Assembly (NCBI RefSeq): GCF_004027225.2
Contig: NC_044289.2
Location: 992,001 to 1,056,000, forward strand
DNA length: 64,000 nt
DNA from: Strigops habroptila
Taxonomy: Eukaryota; Chordata; Aves; Psittaciformes; Psittacidae
Reading direction: 5' to 3'
Under the pieces are notes generated by a model, which saw only the letters and a list, made by a program, of their open reading frames with translations, searched no databases and was not told where the DNA came from. The translations under genes were made by a program, and so were the position numbers. Of the stretch, positions 13,001 through 24,700 are shown in pieces (the first letter of the stretch is position 1; each line of letters begins with the position of its first letter).

Positions 13001-16000
13001 TGATTGCCAAAGAGTAGGAACTACAACAAGTTTTGTCATCTCAGACCCCATTTTCCAGCAGTCACGTAGGAGTAGAGCCCTAACACAGCACCCAGCTCCT
13101 GTTGTACGTGGCTAACTGAGGCTGCAGGTCTGAGCTTCAGGCACCAGGGGATTTCTTGGGATGCAGGCATGGCTCACCTCTGTGCTTGCAGCCATGTGAA
13201 AGCACCAGTGAGCAGGGGGAGCACAGATTCCCAGCAGGCCCCTGAGAGTAACGATTTTCCAACTGGACTCATTGGGTTATTATTAAATGCCTACAAAATA
13301 CATGAGAATCCTGCCATTGTCTCAACTGGTCTTTGAATCAGGGGCTCTTAAACAGAGGATATGCTATTCTTCTTTTGTTCCACATTCCCATAATGCTTTT
13401 AAAAGAAAAGAAAGAAAAAATAAAACAAAAACCCAAACCTGAAATGTGATGTCAGTTTTACCCTGAAAGCCAGAGATGGAAGGGACGGTTAGCCAAGATT
13501 AAACTCGTAGGCTCTGCAATTTATTTATGTAAGTTATGGCTGTATGTCAGTAGCAGTAAGGAAAGCAAAATGCAGTAGCTAGACCGGTGTTCTGTTCAAT
13601 TGCCTGGGGCCTCAACTGAAATTTAATAAGCAAATGTAAGATTTTAGTGCTTTGGAATGGAAACTTTATGGTAACTTCTTTCTGCAGCCCCCTTTTAAGA
13701 GCTGTATCACGTGTCTGGTTTGTGCAGTGCACCTTGGATGTTGAATCCAGTTCTGCCGTTGTGCTGCCAGTCCTACCCTTCCTGCCTGGGTAGGGCAGTG
13801 TTGTCGTGGTACGTGCCTGGCTGTGGCAGTGAGGTGGCAAACCACGCTGTATAAAGCCATGGTCTTCCTCTCACAGGCTGGAGCCAGGTGAATCATCAGG
13901 TCACAGAGCAAGCTGGTGTTGAATACAAGTGTGGCTGAGGCATCTTCCCTGCAACATTCATGTGGTTTCTGGTGCTAATGGCTAAGGCAGGTGGGGGAAT
14001 CACTACTGAGGATTTGTTTTCAGTCAGGGGTTACCAAATAACGTGCGGTGATGGCTGGTGGAGTGTAAATCCTGGCTTGGAGGATGGCATCTTCCAGCTC
14101 TGTTTGTTCTTATTTTTTGGGTCACTCTTCAACTTTCAAAATATAGAGGTGGTCTTGTGGGCTTCTCTGATTTACTTTCCTAATGCACAAATTCATTTAT
14201 TGCTCAAGGAGTTGCCCATCAAAGTATGTTTGACTCACCAGAGAGGATGCAGAACCCTCTCATGGGAAATGAGGAGAAAGCTCCTAATCTTAAATATCCA
14301 GCACGCCTGTTCCCTGCACAACAGTAGGTGAGGAATGCAATGCTCTTCTCTGTTGCCAGCTTGTGTTTGGCTGTTTCTGATCTTTAGAGTTTCTTCATTA
14401 TGGTGGTTCATGGAGACTTGTTGGAAGCTGTTCTTCATCTCTCTCTAAGCATGAAAATCTAGTCTTGAGGTTGTGTTTAGAATCAGATTGTATCTGTAGC
14501 TGTTGGCAGGAATGCACTGAGAGTTTGAAGGGAGCTTTTACTCTTTCTCCAGCTCCCTACCACTCTTTCCCATTAGTACCAGCTGGTACAGCCTATTTGT
14601 CTGGGATTTTCTGCATGTTACTCAATACTTCAAGACCTGTTGCTGTCTTTAGGAGATGAGGAGGCTGAACAACTCTCAAGGAGTGCTTAGAATCTTGAAT
14701 TCAATCTAACTAGGAAAAACAAGGATATTCTTTACCTTGAAGAACTGATTATTCCGACTTTATGTCCTAACAGCACGTGCAGATGGTGTGTAAATGGCCA
14801 GTCAAACATGGAGGCCCCTCTCTAGGGAAACACATAAAAGCCAGCCATGATTCGTATACTCCTTGCGTACCTCATGTATGCTTTTCCTGGGTGGGGGCCC
14901 AAGGTGAAGCTGTCTCACTGTGCATATCCAGACACAGTTACTGAGGACAGAAATTCCGTATACTCTGTTTCAAAGCCCATGTCTCTATTGGTAAAGTCTT
15001 TAGAGTTCAGAGGAAGGTCCCCCATAATAACAAACCACTGTTCATTCCTCTTGCCTCCTCACGCCTGTGTTTATTTCTGTTTGCTCCTTTCTTTCTCGCA
15101 GATGGCAGATGAATCTTGTCAGTGCTTTTTTGGCTTTGCAGCCTTTTCTCAATCATCTTTGCTTTTGCATCTCCAGCAATGTGCAAATCTGATGGTTTGC
15201 TATTTCTGCGAAGCATATTTCTTTTCCATGCTGTCTCATTGTCTCATTCTTGTGCTTTTTTGCTGGGTGAAAGAAAGAGACAAATTTCTAGTAGGCAAAA
15301 AATAAACCATCCCCAGCTCATGAAAGAAATGAACCCTTTTTAATCACTGCTGTAAAATATAACTGTTTGATGTGAATTCTCTGTCAAGGTTAGAAGACTG
15401 ACCAATAGAGTCCTGAGCAGCATCTTTTGGTGTGTCTGTTGGATCAATTGGAATTGTATTGCACATGAGGAGAACAATACTGCAAGAGCCCTTGAAGTGG
15501 AGCGAACACAGATGACATTTTTATTCATTCTCAGCCAGATTGCTTGGTATTGTGTCCTTTCTGTGAAAAATGACAATCTGGCAACAAGCCACTGCCTGCA
15601 GAACAACTTGGCATGGGCCTCCTGTTTGTCTTAGCCTGAGCTGAGCGGCACCAGAGGTGCCAGACTGCTAACCACAAGCCAAGAGTGTTAAAGCACTGTC
15701 CTTCTTTAATTAGCATTTCTCTGCCATTTTTGGTGGAAAATACTTTTAAGGATGAGGGATAGTTCCTGACTCTTCAGATCTCTGATGGCATAGGTGATGG
15801 TAGTTTGCTCTCCCCTTGGTAAGAGCATTAGCTGTCCTGGCTGAGAATGACTGCAAGCTTGGCATGGTGTAGCCAACCCTAAACAACCTGTTTTTTCAGA
15901 GTTTCTGATTCTGTGCTTCCCATCTCCTTTTTCTTTTCTTGTATCTGAAGTGGAATTTTTAAAAGCCTTCAAGTGATTAGGAAGATAAATCTGATTGACT

Positions 16001-18146
16001 TCCAGTTCCATCTGGACCACCACAGGTACTGCAGCAGGTACTGACATAGTCAAAACCTCACGGATTTCCCTTGGACTTTTCAGAGGGCAACTCCAATTTG
16101 TCTGTGACTGGGAGCTTTCATGAGGTGACTGGGTGTGCTTGGGGACGAGGTGACACTGAGCTGGGGGTTGTGTTGTAGCTGGGCTCTTAGCATCAAAACC
16201 AGGTGCAATACTGGGCATTTCCACCAGTATACAATAATCCATATCATGAATCATCTTTCCAAGGTCCCTGTTGGCTTTTTCTGGTTTCTGAGAAAGTAGT
16301 TTAAGTGGTGAAAGTGGAGGAAGATTGTCTTCTTCAAAGCATAGATTTAGCTATTAATTTAGTAGGATGCGCAGGTATTTTATTCAAGTTAAACAGTTCT
16401 TGTTCCATCCAAGTAGGAGTGTGGTAAGATATGCAACAGGCACCACTGTGCACTAGGAGACATGGGACTGAAGAATTGGATGTGACTTTCTGTTCTGCCT
16501 GCTGGAACCAGGCTCTGCCTGTGCCTCCTGCTCTGGAGTGGGTATTTCCCTAACTAAATAGTTGTGTTTTTTGAAGCAAGGACAGTATCTTTGCTTTCAG
16601 CTCTGATGCATTATGACATGTATAGTAGGACCTGTCATAATTCATGAAGTCAGTTCTGTTTCAATGTTAATAAGTCCTTAATCAAGACATTTGTTTCACC
16701 CAGGATGTCTTATTTAGCCGTGGATTGTGAAATGCTTGAAAACTGGAATCGTAGGAGCATTATTTAATGCTGAGTGTTATCCGCATCATATCAGAAGCTG
16801 GAACATGCCAGGAAAACATCCTTCACATTCTACATCTAATACATCTGAGCTTTCAGGATCAATTGTGAGTTGGCTGGGTATGTGTGCTATTTCTCTCTGT
16901 TTATGTGTGGCATAATATTATATGCTATATTCGGTAACTCATTCTCACATTTCTTATCTGTTACGTATTTTCTATGGCTGGTTCTTTTGCTTTATTAAAT
17001 AATACTGTGCAATGTTGGACCTGTCACTTTAAACCAAGATTGGCACTTTAAGTCCAACAGAAAATAATTGAAATTTAAAACTAGTAGTCCTTGTTCCAGT
17101 CTGTTTGTGATGTGTAAGGAAAAAGGAGAGATTTGGGCCAAACAGCTGCTGGTGGGATTAAGTGGGAAGCTATCCAGAGACCAGGTTTATGATTATCATC
17201 TATTCTTGATGTTGTCTTCAAGAGGAACAGAGCTAAGGGCTAAATTTTTCTCTTTAATATCTAGTTCCCCTGAGTCTTTTACACTTGCAGAAAAGAAAAG
17301 GAAGCCATCGTGAACTCAGGGGAAACACTGTTCCAGTGTGGTTTTCTTCTTTATTTAGATTATGTTTAATGTCATGCCATTTTTTTCTTATAAGCTCATT
17401 TCTGTCTGCAATTAGGTACGTTACATACAGTCAGTGATGATAAAAACCCATACTTGTATATGTGACACGTGTTGCTGTACAAAAATGTCATTATGTACAA
17501 AATTTCTGAGGAGTGGAACACTGAGAAGTCATTATTTGCCTTAGGGAATCGTTTGCATTGATATTGTGAACCTGTCAGATTGTTGCATCCTTCCTGTGAA
17601 CCAGACCTCTTGTGGTGGGTGCTGTGAAGACACAGAAGAAGGAGTCCTTGTCATATATGCAAGGAAAATGTCTTGGTTGGGGGTTTTTCCAGTTTCTGTC
17701 CTGAAATAGTAAATAATTGTATAAAAAGGGAATTATGAAATATTTATTTAGGTTTTAGTTTGTGTTTCCATGGCTCTATCAAAATGAATCCTTCCAAGTT
17801 CCTGCCAGTTGATCAAAAATGCTCGATGTTTTAAGGGTCCATGTTTTGCGTGCTCCTAAAAGCTATTTTTCACTATAAAATGTTTTATTTGAATTTAGTC
17901 CAAGTCATAATGAGTGCTGGAGCAATTAAAGCATCAGGCACTATAAGGAGTCTGGGGAGCACAGGAGACAGATAGGATCAGGGCTTAAGCTACTTTTATG
18001 TACCTTTTATGGGAAATAAAGATTTCACAAACCTCAGTTTCAAACAGAATAGTTGACATATGCTAAACTGCAAATGCTAAACTCCTCCTGCCCTCTCCCA
18101 CTGAACAAATAGAGATCTATGAAATATTCACACTTTATCTCTGCAG
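10041..18146. other. Non-coding stretch, no gene supported
   Basis: No recognisable protein or RNA gene. The longest open frame is a 182-codon minus-strand frame at 15706-16254. It has no recognised domain and is about the length expected by chance for the longest frame in a window this size, so it is discussed as a finding rather than called a gene. Base composition is ordinary and CpG is sparse. Confidence 0.55.
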
Positions 18147-18189
18147 GAAGAAAGAAAACACTTTATTTCTATTTTAAACTCTTTGGCAG

Positions 18190-18234
18190 GTGCTCAGATG
18201 TTTACGCTGATGGGACCAGAAATGCCATCGAAAG
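18190..18234 (+). other. Candidate 45-base internal exon (microexon)
   Basis: A pyrimidine-rich run (about 18160-18186) leads to an acceptor-like 'ctttggcag' ending at 18189. After 45 bases comes a near-perfect donor, 'aaag' then 'gtgagt', with the donor GT at 18235-18236. The length is a multiple of three. Two of the three frames are open across it: one reads C-S-D-V-Y-A-D-G-T-R-N-A-I-E, the other A-Q-M-F-T-L-M-G-P-E-M-P-S-K. I recognise neither, so the host gene and the true frame are unknown. A second acceptor-like 'ctgcag' ends at 18146, but an exon starting there would meet early stop codons in some frames. It sits just upstream of an AT-rich block that looks conserved, as is common for regulated alternative exons. 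The splice signals are visible; that this is a real exon is inference. Confidence 0.3.
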
Positions 18235-18424
18235 GTGAGTGGGGAAGGTGTGGTGGGAATTTTGAGCATGACTTTGTCAACTGTCACATTTGTTAAATCT
18301 TTAAACTTCCAATCCCAGGCAGGCTGCCTGTTCGTGTACGTATGTCAGTGGAGATACTGTGCACTAGGAGATTTTTAAAGCAAGTAAGTGTTTCTGTGCA
18401 GAGCTGGATCGTGCCTTCATATTC

Positions 18425-18770
18425 TGCAATCAATTAAATTCCTTTTATTTAATTCTTGTAACCATTATCCTTAAAAAAAAATGGAGAGAAAAAGTCTTTT
18501 AAATATTTTTCATTAGCACTTACTATTAAGTGGGGAAGTGCCCTAAGTGTATTTTAATTTAATTTAGATATAAGAGCAACATTTTTCCCATACTAATTAA
18601 ATGCCAGTTTGTTATTAAGAAAATATTTATTGAAGTTGAACTTGCTGATAGATACATATCTATTGCATCACTGTTGAGCCTCATTAAATAGTGTTTTAAT
18701 TGCAATTTGTTTTTAATTACCATTCATTAAGCATATTATTAAATCTAAATTGCATGCTTATGAAAGATGG
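18425..18770. promoter_or_regulatory. AT-rich, TAAT-dense block, candidate conserved enhancer
   Basis: About 350 bases contain at least fifteen TAAT/ATTA cores, the minimal homeodomain contact. Several are paired as TTAATTA-like or TAATTA sites (for example near 18590, 18700 and 18717). CpG is absent, no simple-repeat periodicity is visible, and there is no long open frame. This texture is typical of vertebrate conserved non-coding elements near developmental genes. Conservation cannot be measured from one sequence, so the call rests on composition and motif density only. Confidence 0.3.
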
Positions 18771-21700
18771 GTTTGCCAACATGAGCGGCTGAGGCCCTTA
18801 ACTACTGCCTTACTTCCAGGTTCCCATAATTTGAGGTGTGTAGGGTGAAAGTTTGATCTATTTACATTACTTCTAACAGTGTGCCCTCCCTCGCTGCCTG
18901 TGTCTCCTATCTTTATTAAATAGAATTAATAGCATCTGAGACAGTCAACAGATATAAAAAGAAAATAAAGTAGGAAAAAATGGTGCCAAAACAGCTCTTT
19001 GGGCAAGGAAACAGGGAGCCAGCAGGGAGGAAACTGAAGCAAAGAGGGGACACAGACAGGGAAAACAGAAGTTAAACAGAGCATGGAAATCAGTTGTCTA
19101 AATTAAAAGTAGAGGATGGGGATCGGATGCGTGAAGGATGCAGGAGGATGCCGTAATGATTTGCAGAGCTTTTTCTCTTTGGCTTATGGTGGCAAGTCTG
19201 GGCAGGGTTGGTCACCGTTATGACAACCCAGTAGCTTTTCAACAAAAGGAGTTGCTACTCTCAGTTGTCCTTTCTCAGGATATCAGTTCCTTCAACAAAA
19301 AGACCCCATCGAGTTTTGGTTTTAAAAGCTAGATGGTTTTTTAAATCCTTAGAGTCTTTTGGAGCCTTTCATCTAGGAACGATACTCTCTGAAAGGAGGA
19401 AAGACTGGGAAGAAGGGTGTGAGGGTGCTCTTTGATGGAGACCAGCTTGACATAACCAGTTAGCAAACTGGAGAGCTCTTCCCAAGGCAGATGGAGACAA
19501 AAGGCATGATCTCTTATGGGGTGCGATGTTGGCATCCTCTAGGATGCCAGTGCCTGACCCTGTCAGAGCACTCGGGGAGGAATTACTGAGGGTGGGGGCT
19601 GCTGGGCAATGCCATAGGGGTGAAAAGAGAGTTGAATGATGGAAATAGCTGAAGTAATCTGACCTATTGCAGACTTCCCCATGGGCTGGATAAAGAAAGG
19701 CAGTAAGGCTCTGTGCATTGACACTCTTTGGCTGTGGTTCTCCTTTCATTGAGGGTGGTTTTGTGCCAGGTTATCTCCATTGACTCCAGTGGATTATCTC
19801 CAATTCACAGTGCAGTTTAAATCATATGCAGGACTTCTTTTCTCCTCTTCCCAATTCATGGATCTCTTTCAGAACCTTCTGTACCAGATGTTACAATTGT
19901 AAACAAATCATCCTGGCAAACCAAAGTATCTTTTCCTGTGTCTGTGTCACAGTGCCTCTGGATCTTCTGCTCATAAAACATTAGTTATACAATGGGGTTT
20001 TTTGGCAGATGGGTATCTTCCATTAAAAAAGCCATTTCCATCCCAATATAACAGTGCTTTTATATGGACTGTTTCAGCCTGCATTGCGCAACCCTTTGGC
20101 ACAATGATGCATTATGCTATCTTGCTTCTTGATATGCTGAATCATGGGATGACACTTTGCCAGCTTCTTTGTATGCCAACAATAACTTGCTCATGTTTCA
20201 AAGATAGAGAAGGCTGCACAAATCACTACAGTGCAGAGAGCCTGAACATTTGGCTGAGAGAAGTTCTCAGCAGGCTTCAAACTCATCCACATGGGTGGGG
20301 AAGTTACCTTTCAGCTCCTGCTCTCTTTAGATGGCTGTAGGAAATCACATATGGCTTCCACTTGTCTGTACAAAGCTGGAGAAGGCCCAGATTCCTGCCC
20401 CCTCTGAACTGATAGCAATCAGCCACTCTGCGCTGTGGCCCCTTAACTGAAAGAACATAAATCAGTCCACCTATCCATGGAGCACCATCTGCATTCAAAG
20501 CCTTGTCCATGCAGAAACGTGGAACCATGGAGAAGACTTTAGAAGTATCCACATAGATAGATCAGGTGCGACTTCCTGACATTGTCTCCAGCATGCGGAT
20601 GTGAGGAGGTAGCTAAATTAAACCCTTTCCTACTGCAGTGGCCACAACAGTATTCACTTCTCCACATGTTCTTCACTGCCTCCTGGGTACACTGGGGTGC
20701 TGTGTTACAGTATAGCTGCTCATGTTCAATATCTCAGGGGTTTGGTAATGATTTCCAACTTGCGTTTTAAACATGAATTTACTTTTTGTCAGTCATGCTC
20801 AGGCTCCTTGCGGAAGCGAGTGATGCTTTCCCTTGGCCATTGTGGAGTTCTGATTTGTTTTTGTTAAGAGTTTCTAACTGTAACAATTATCTGATCACAG
20901 AGAATTCAGAATCAACTGAGTATATTCACAGCTGCTCTGGGAAGAGGGACAAGATTTTGGTCTGAAAAGAACACATTACACTGCTTGAAAATAGGGTTTT
21001 GAAGGAAAGATGCATGTATTTTCTAAGTATATTCGTATTTGAATACTGGATTGTATTCTCATCACACTTCAGTTTGTAGCACAGCATAGGACTAAACCTT
21101 TATCACTTTGGACAATTACTTGAAAAGCCATTGGTTTGCCTATGAAGACACTCACTCTGAATCACACTGAAAAGCTCTAACTTATGAAGGTGGTGTCCTC
21201 ATATACCTCAGGGGTGTGTTTGCACCTCTGATTTTGAAGTGTAATTGTTACAGCAGTTTAATTCACAAAAGTATCCACTATTATTACCTAACTGGGGCTT
21301 CTAGAAGACAAGCAGCTTTAATGCCTTTTCCGCCCCCTGTGCCTATTGCATGCTCATATTCCATGAGAATCTGACCATGTGCACTTAGGCTTTGATGTGA
21401 GATATAATAAATATCAGATTTTAAAACGCATCATGTACATATTTGTCTGACATGCGTATGTATAGAGAAGGTCAAGGGAGTTACTCATAGTGTTTTTATG
21501 CAGGGTTGTGGGCATGTGAAGCATTCTTCATATGGATGCTATATTTTCTAGAATAGTTCTATTTCTTCTTTGGTATTTCTAGTTCAGTGTCTCAGCCATC
21601 CTTAAGTTTTCTGAATGATTTTTCCATATATTTACATGTTTATTAGCTTATGTCTTCATTCCTTGTGTGTCACCTTCTTGTCTCCCCACCTTCTCTCATG

Positions 21701-24700
21701 CCCAAATCATTTTGCAGGTCTGCTGTGCCACAGAAATGGGTCAGACAAGTTACAAGACCTGTAGATTGCTCGGATGGGGATCCACCTAGCAACACCACCA
21801 CTCTAATGCTGGATTGGGAAATTTGCCCTACGGGAGTTTGTCTTGATTAAAGGCTTCAGCCTGTCTTTGCAACACAAACACAGGAGCCCCCATGCTGCTC
21901 TCTGAAATTTACAGCGTATTTTCTTTTTACTCAAGCATATTGAAGCAGAACAGAAGAAAGGATCAAAGGTACTGTAATGTTTCTATAAACAAGTACTACT
22001 TAGTTTGGTTTTTTTTATCTTGGGTTTATTTTTTTCCAAACAAATCTTCCAGGCACATTAGGCTCAGATTTCATTTTATTGCCAAATCACCAGCTGGCAA
22101 CAAAATCACATATGTCTGTGTAAATAAAGTAGATGAGAAGCTGAACAGGAGATTGGGAGATGATTCAAGCAGTCATATTGGCTTCTACACCTTAACATTT
22201 GACTGCTTTAGCTGTCTATTCAGCAATGTCCTGTACAGACCCCTTTTCAGCATGAAATACAGAATTACCCCAAGCTGAGATTTTAGCCTGTGGTTTTCCT
22301 CCCTTTGAGTGAATTTACAGGAAACAGATAATTCTTTGGGACTGTAACCCAAAGATTCACTTTTTGTTTGTTCATCAAGCAGTGACTCATCTAGTCCCTG
22401 TTACTCAAATGTAGGTGTAACTCTTGTGATGACTGATATTATTATGAAGCATTTTTGCTTTGAGGGCCAGATGATCCTTCCTTTGAAGATAATGCAATTT
22501 TGCAGTTGGCCTGGGGGCTCTACTACTGCCTTCTTGGTATGTTTGGATTCACTTGGCAATGAAACCTCAAAATTGATTAATTTATCTTTAAGATCAATGT
22601 TGCTGCATGGCTCTTTGCCATTTTAGGTAGTCAATGGCATGGTCATCTCTGTTTGAAACCTTCCATTAAGTTTCTGCATGCCACCCTGTAATTCCCATGG
22701 AAAAAAAGCCTGATCATTACTATTAGGAAAACAAAAAAATTTAGTAACTGTCATCTTGCTTCTAAAAGCAGTTGAACTAGAGCATGTTTTCAGACCTGGG
22801 TGATAATGGGATGTGGTTTTCCCATGTAATTGTGAAAAATGGGTTCCTTTTAGCTACAATGGTGCTTGTTTTGTGTTCCTGATGAAAGAAGATTGGAGTT
22901 TTGGATAACTGCTGAAGAATTAGGATATTTGCTCGTATTGGTCTATCCAAATTTCTCTCATCCAGAGGAGATATTCCTTGGCAGAGCTGGCTATCAGGAT
23001 TCCCTTTGTCAGGGCAGAAATGCTGTACCAGCTATCAAGGATCTATTTGCAGGGGCAATTTCGCCCTCAGTCAATAAACTCTAGAAGAGCTTGATTAATG
23101 AGTGGGAAAGAGCTCCATTGTTTGGGAGGTGGAGGACAGAAATAAAAGTGGTTAAACAGTAAATAGTTTTTGTTTCATGCTAAAGCTTTTTAATCCTTGC
23201 CTTTTCCCTAACATGCTCCTTTTAGGAGGTTTAGATCCCAACTGACTTTTTGAAGCTCTTGACCCTGCTGCAAGTTATGTTTTTGTTGTCAAGAGCTCGA
23301 ATTTTGCTCTTTCTTCCTAATGTTTCCCTTTAGTTTATAATGCAACCTTGAACGTAATGAGGGGGAGAGGGGCTTCAGTTTGGGAAATACCCGTGCATGC
23401 TCACGAGCTGACTTTGTTCCCAAAAATGAACAAAGAGAATACTTCCTGCCCCACTCAAATCATCTGCATAGAAAGATAAAATGGGAGTTAACAAGGGTCA
23501 GGTTTATGACAGGGAAAGAAGACTGCTAATGACCATTATCTATGCCACAGGTTTAACTTCATTACTTTTGCATTAAGTTCTTAATGCCCAAAGCAATAAG
23601 CAAACTGAGTCCTGTTGAACTGTAGTAACCTAATCTTCTCTCCAAACGAAATAGAGAGGAAGGCAGAGTCATTTGACATGACCTTTATTTCATCTTCTCT
23701 TTCCCCATCCCCCATGCACTCACATGTTGTAAGTTTGCCATTCCTTCTCACAGCCTATTTCTTTTTTCTCTTTCCTTCCTTCCTGAGTTTTTGTGGGTGT
23801 CCAAAGTGGTAGCTGGTGCAGGATTAACTCTGCTGAGAGAGTTTAGGCCTTCCATGATAGTGGCTCCAGGGTTTGTCACATGGAGAAGTCTACGCTGATA
23901 ATCTTATAAAGTACAGAACTACATGAACTATGTCTAAAATCAAAAGCTTTTAATTCCAGAGGTAAGACAAACTTGGGCTGGCCGTTCCATTGTGCTTCCC
24001 AGTAATTCACATCTAGGAGAGCACATTTGCTGGGTGTTCTGAAGTGTCATCACAATTTTGCAAGGAGAGTTGAAGGTCTCGCACACGTATATCCGAATAG
24101 GACTTGTGGGCATATACCAGCTTTGACTCCAACCATTAGTTCATCTTCTGCTTTTTCTCCAGTTATGACCCCTGCTGGCATTTATGGCTCTGAACTTGCC
24201 CCGGCAGATGTGCGAACAGTTTAGGTTTAGTGAGCAATGAACAAACACCAACAGAGAATTAAATGTAACTTGTGATTTAGAATGAGATCAGCATTTCTGT
24301 TGTTTCAGCTCTTTTCCTTCTCACCCTCAACTTTGTCAACTGAAAAATAATGAATTACCCTCTTCTGGTGTGACCTGCAGACTTTTGTTCTGAAGCTGGA
24401 AGAGGAAAAGACATTGAGTAAGAAGAGGGAGCACAAATGGATTTCCTAATACATGCAATTCCCAGACCAACAGCCTCAGCTTTTGGCAAAGGATGAAATC
24501 AACAGTGCATCTTTTTTTGGGTTCCCCAGCAGAATGAGAGGGAAAGAAGCAGTTCTGGCAGGTAACTGGTGAATCTATCCCATGTGTAAGAAATACATTA
24601 CTGCTTCTAGAAGAAGGATACCAAAGTGATAGGCGCCTGAGAAACATGATAGATTAGATAGATAGAAGAAAATAATATAAACTATGGAAAGCTAAGCAAT

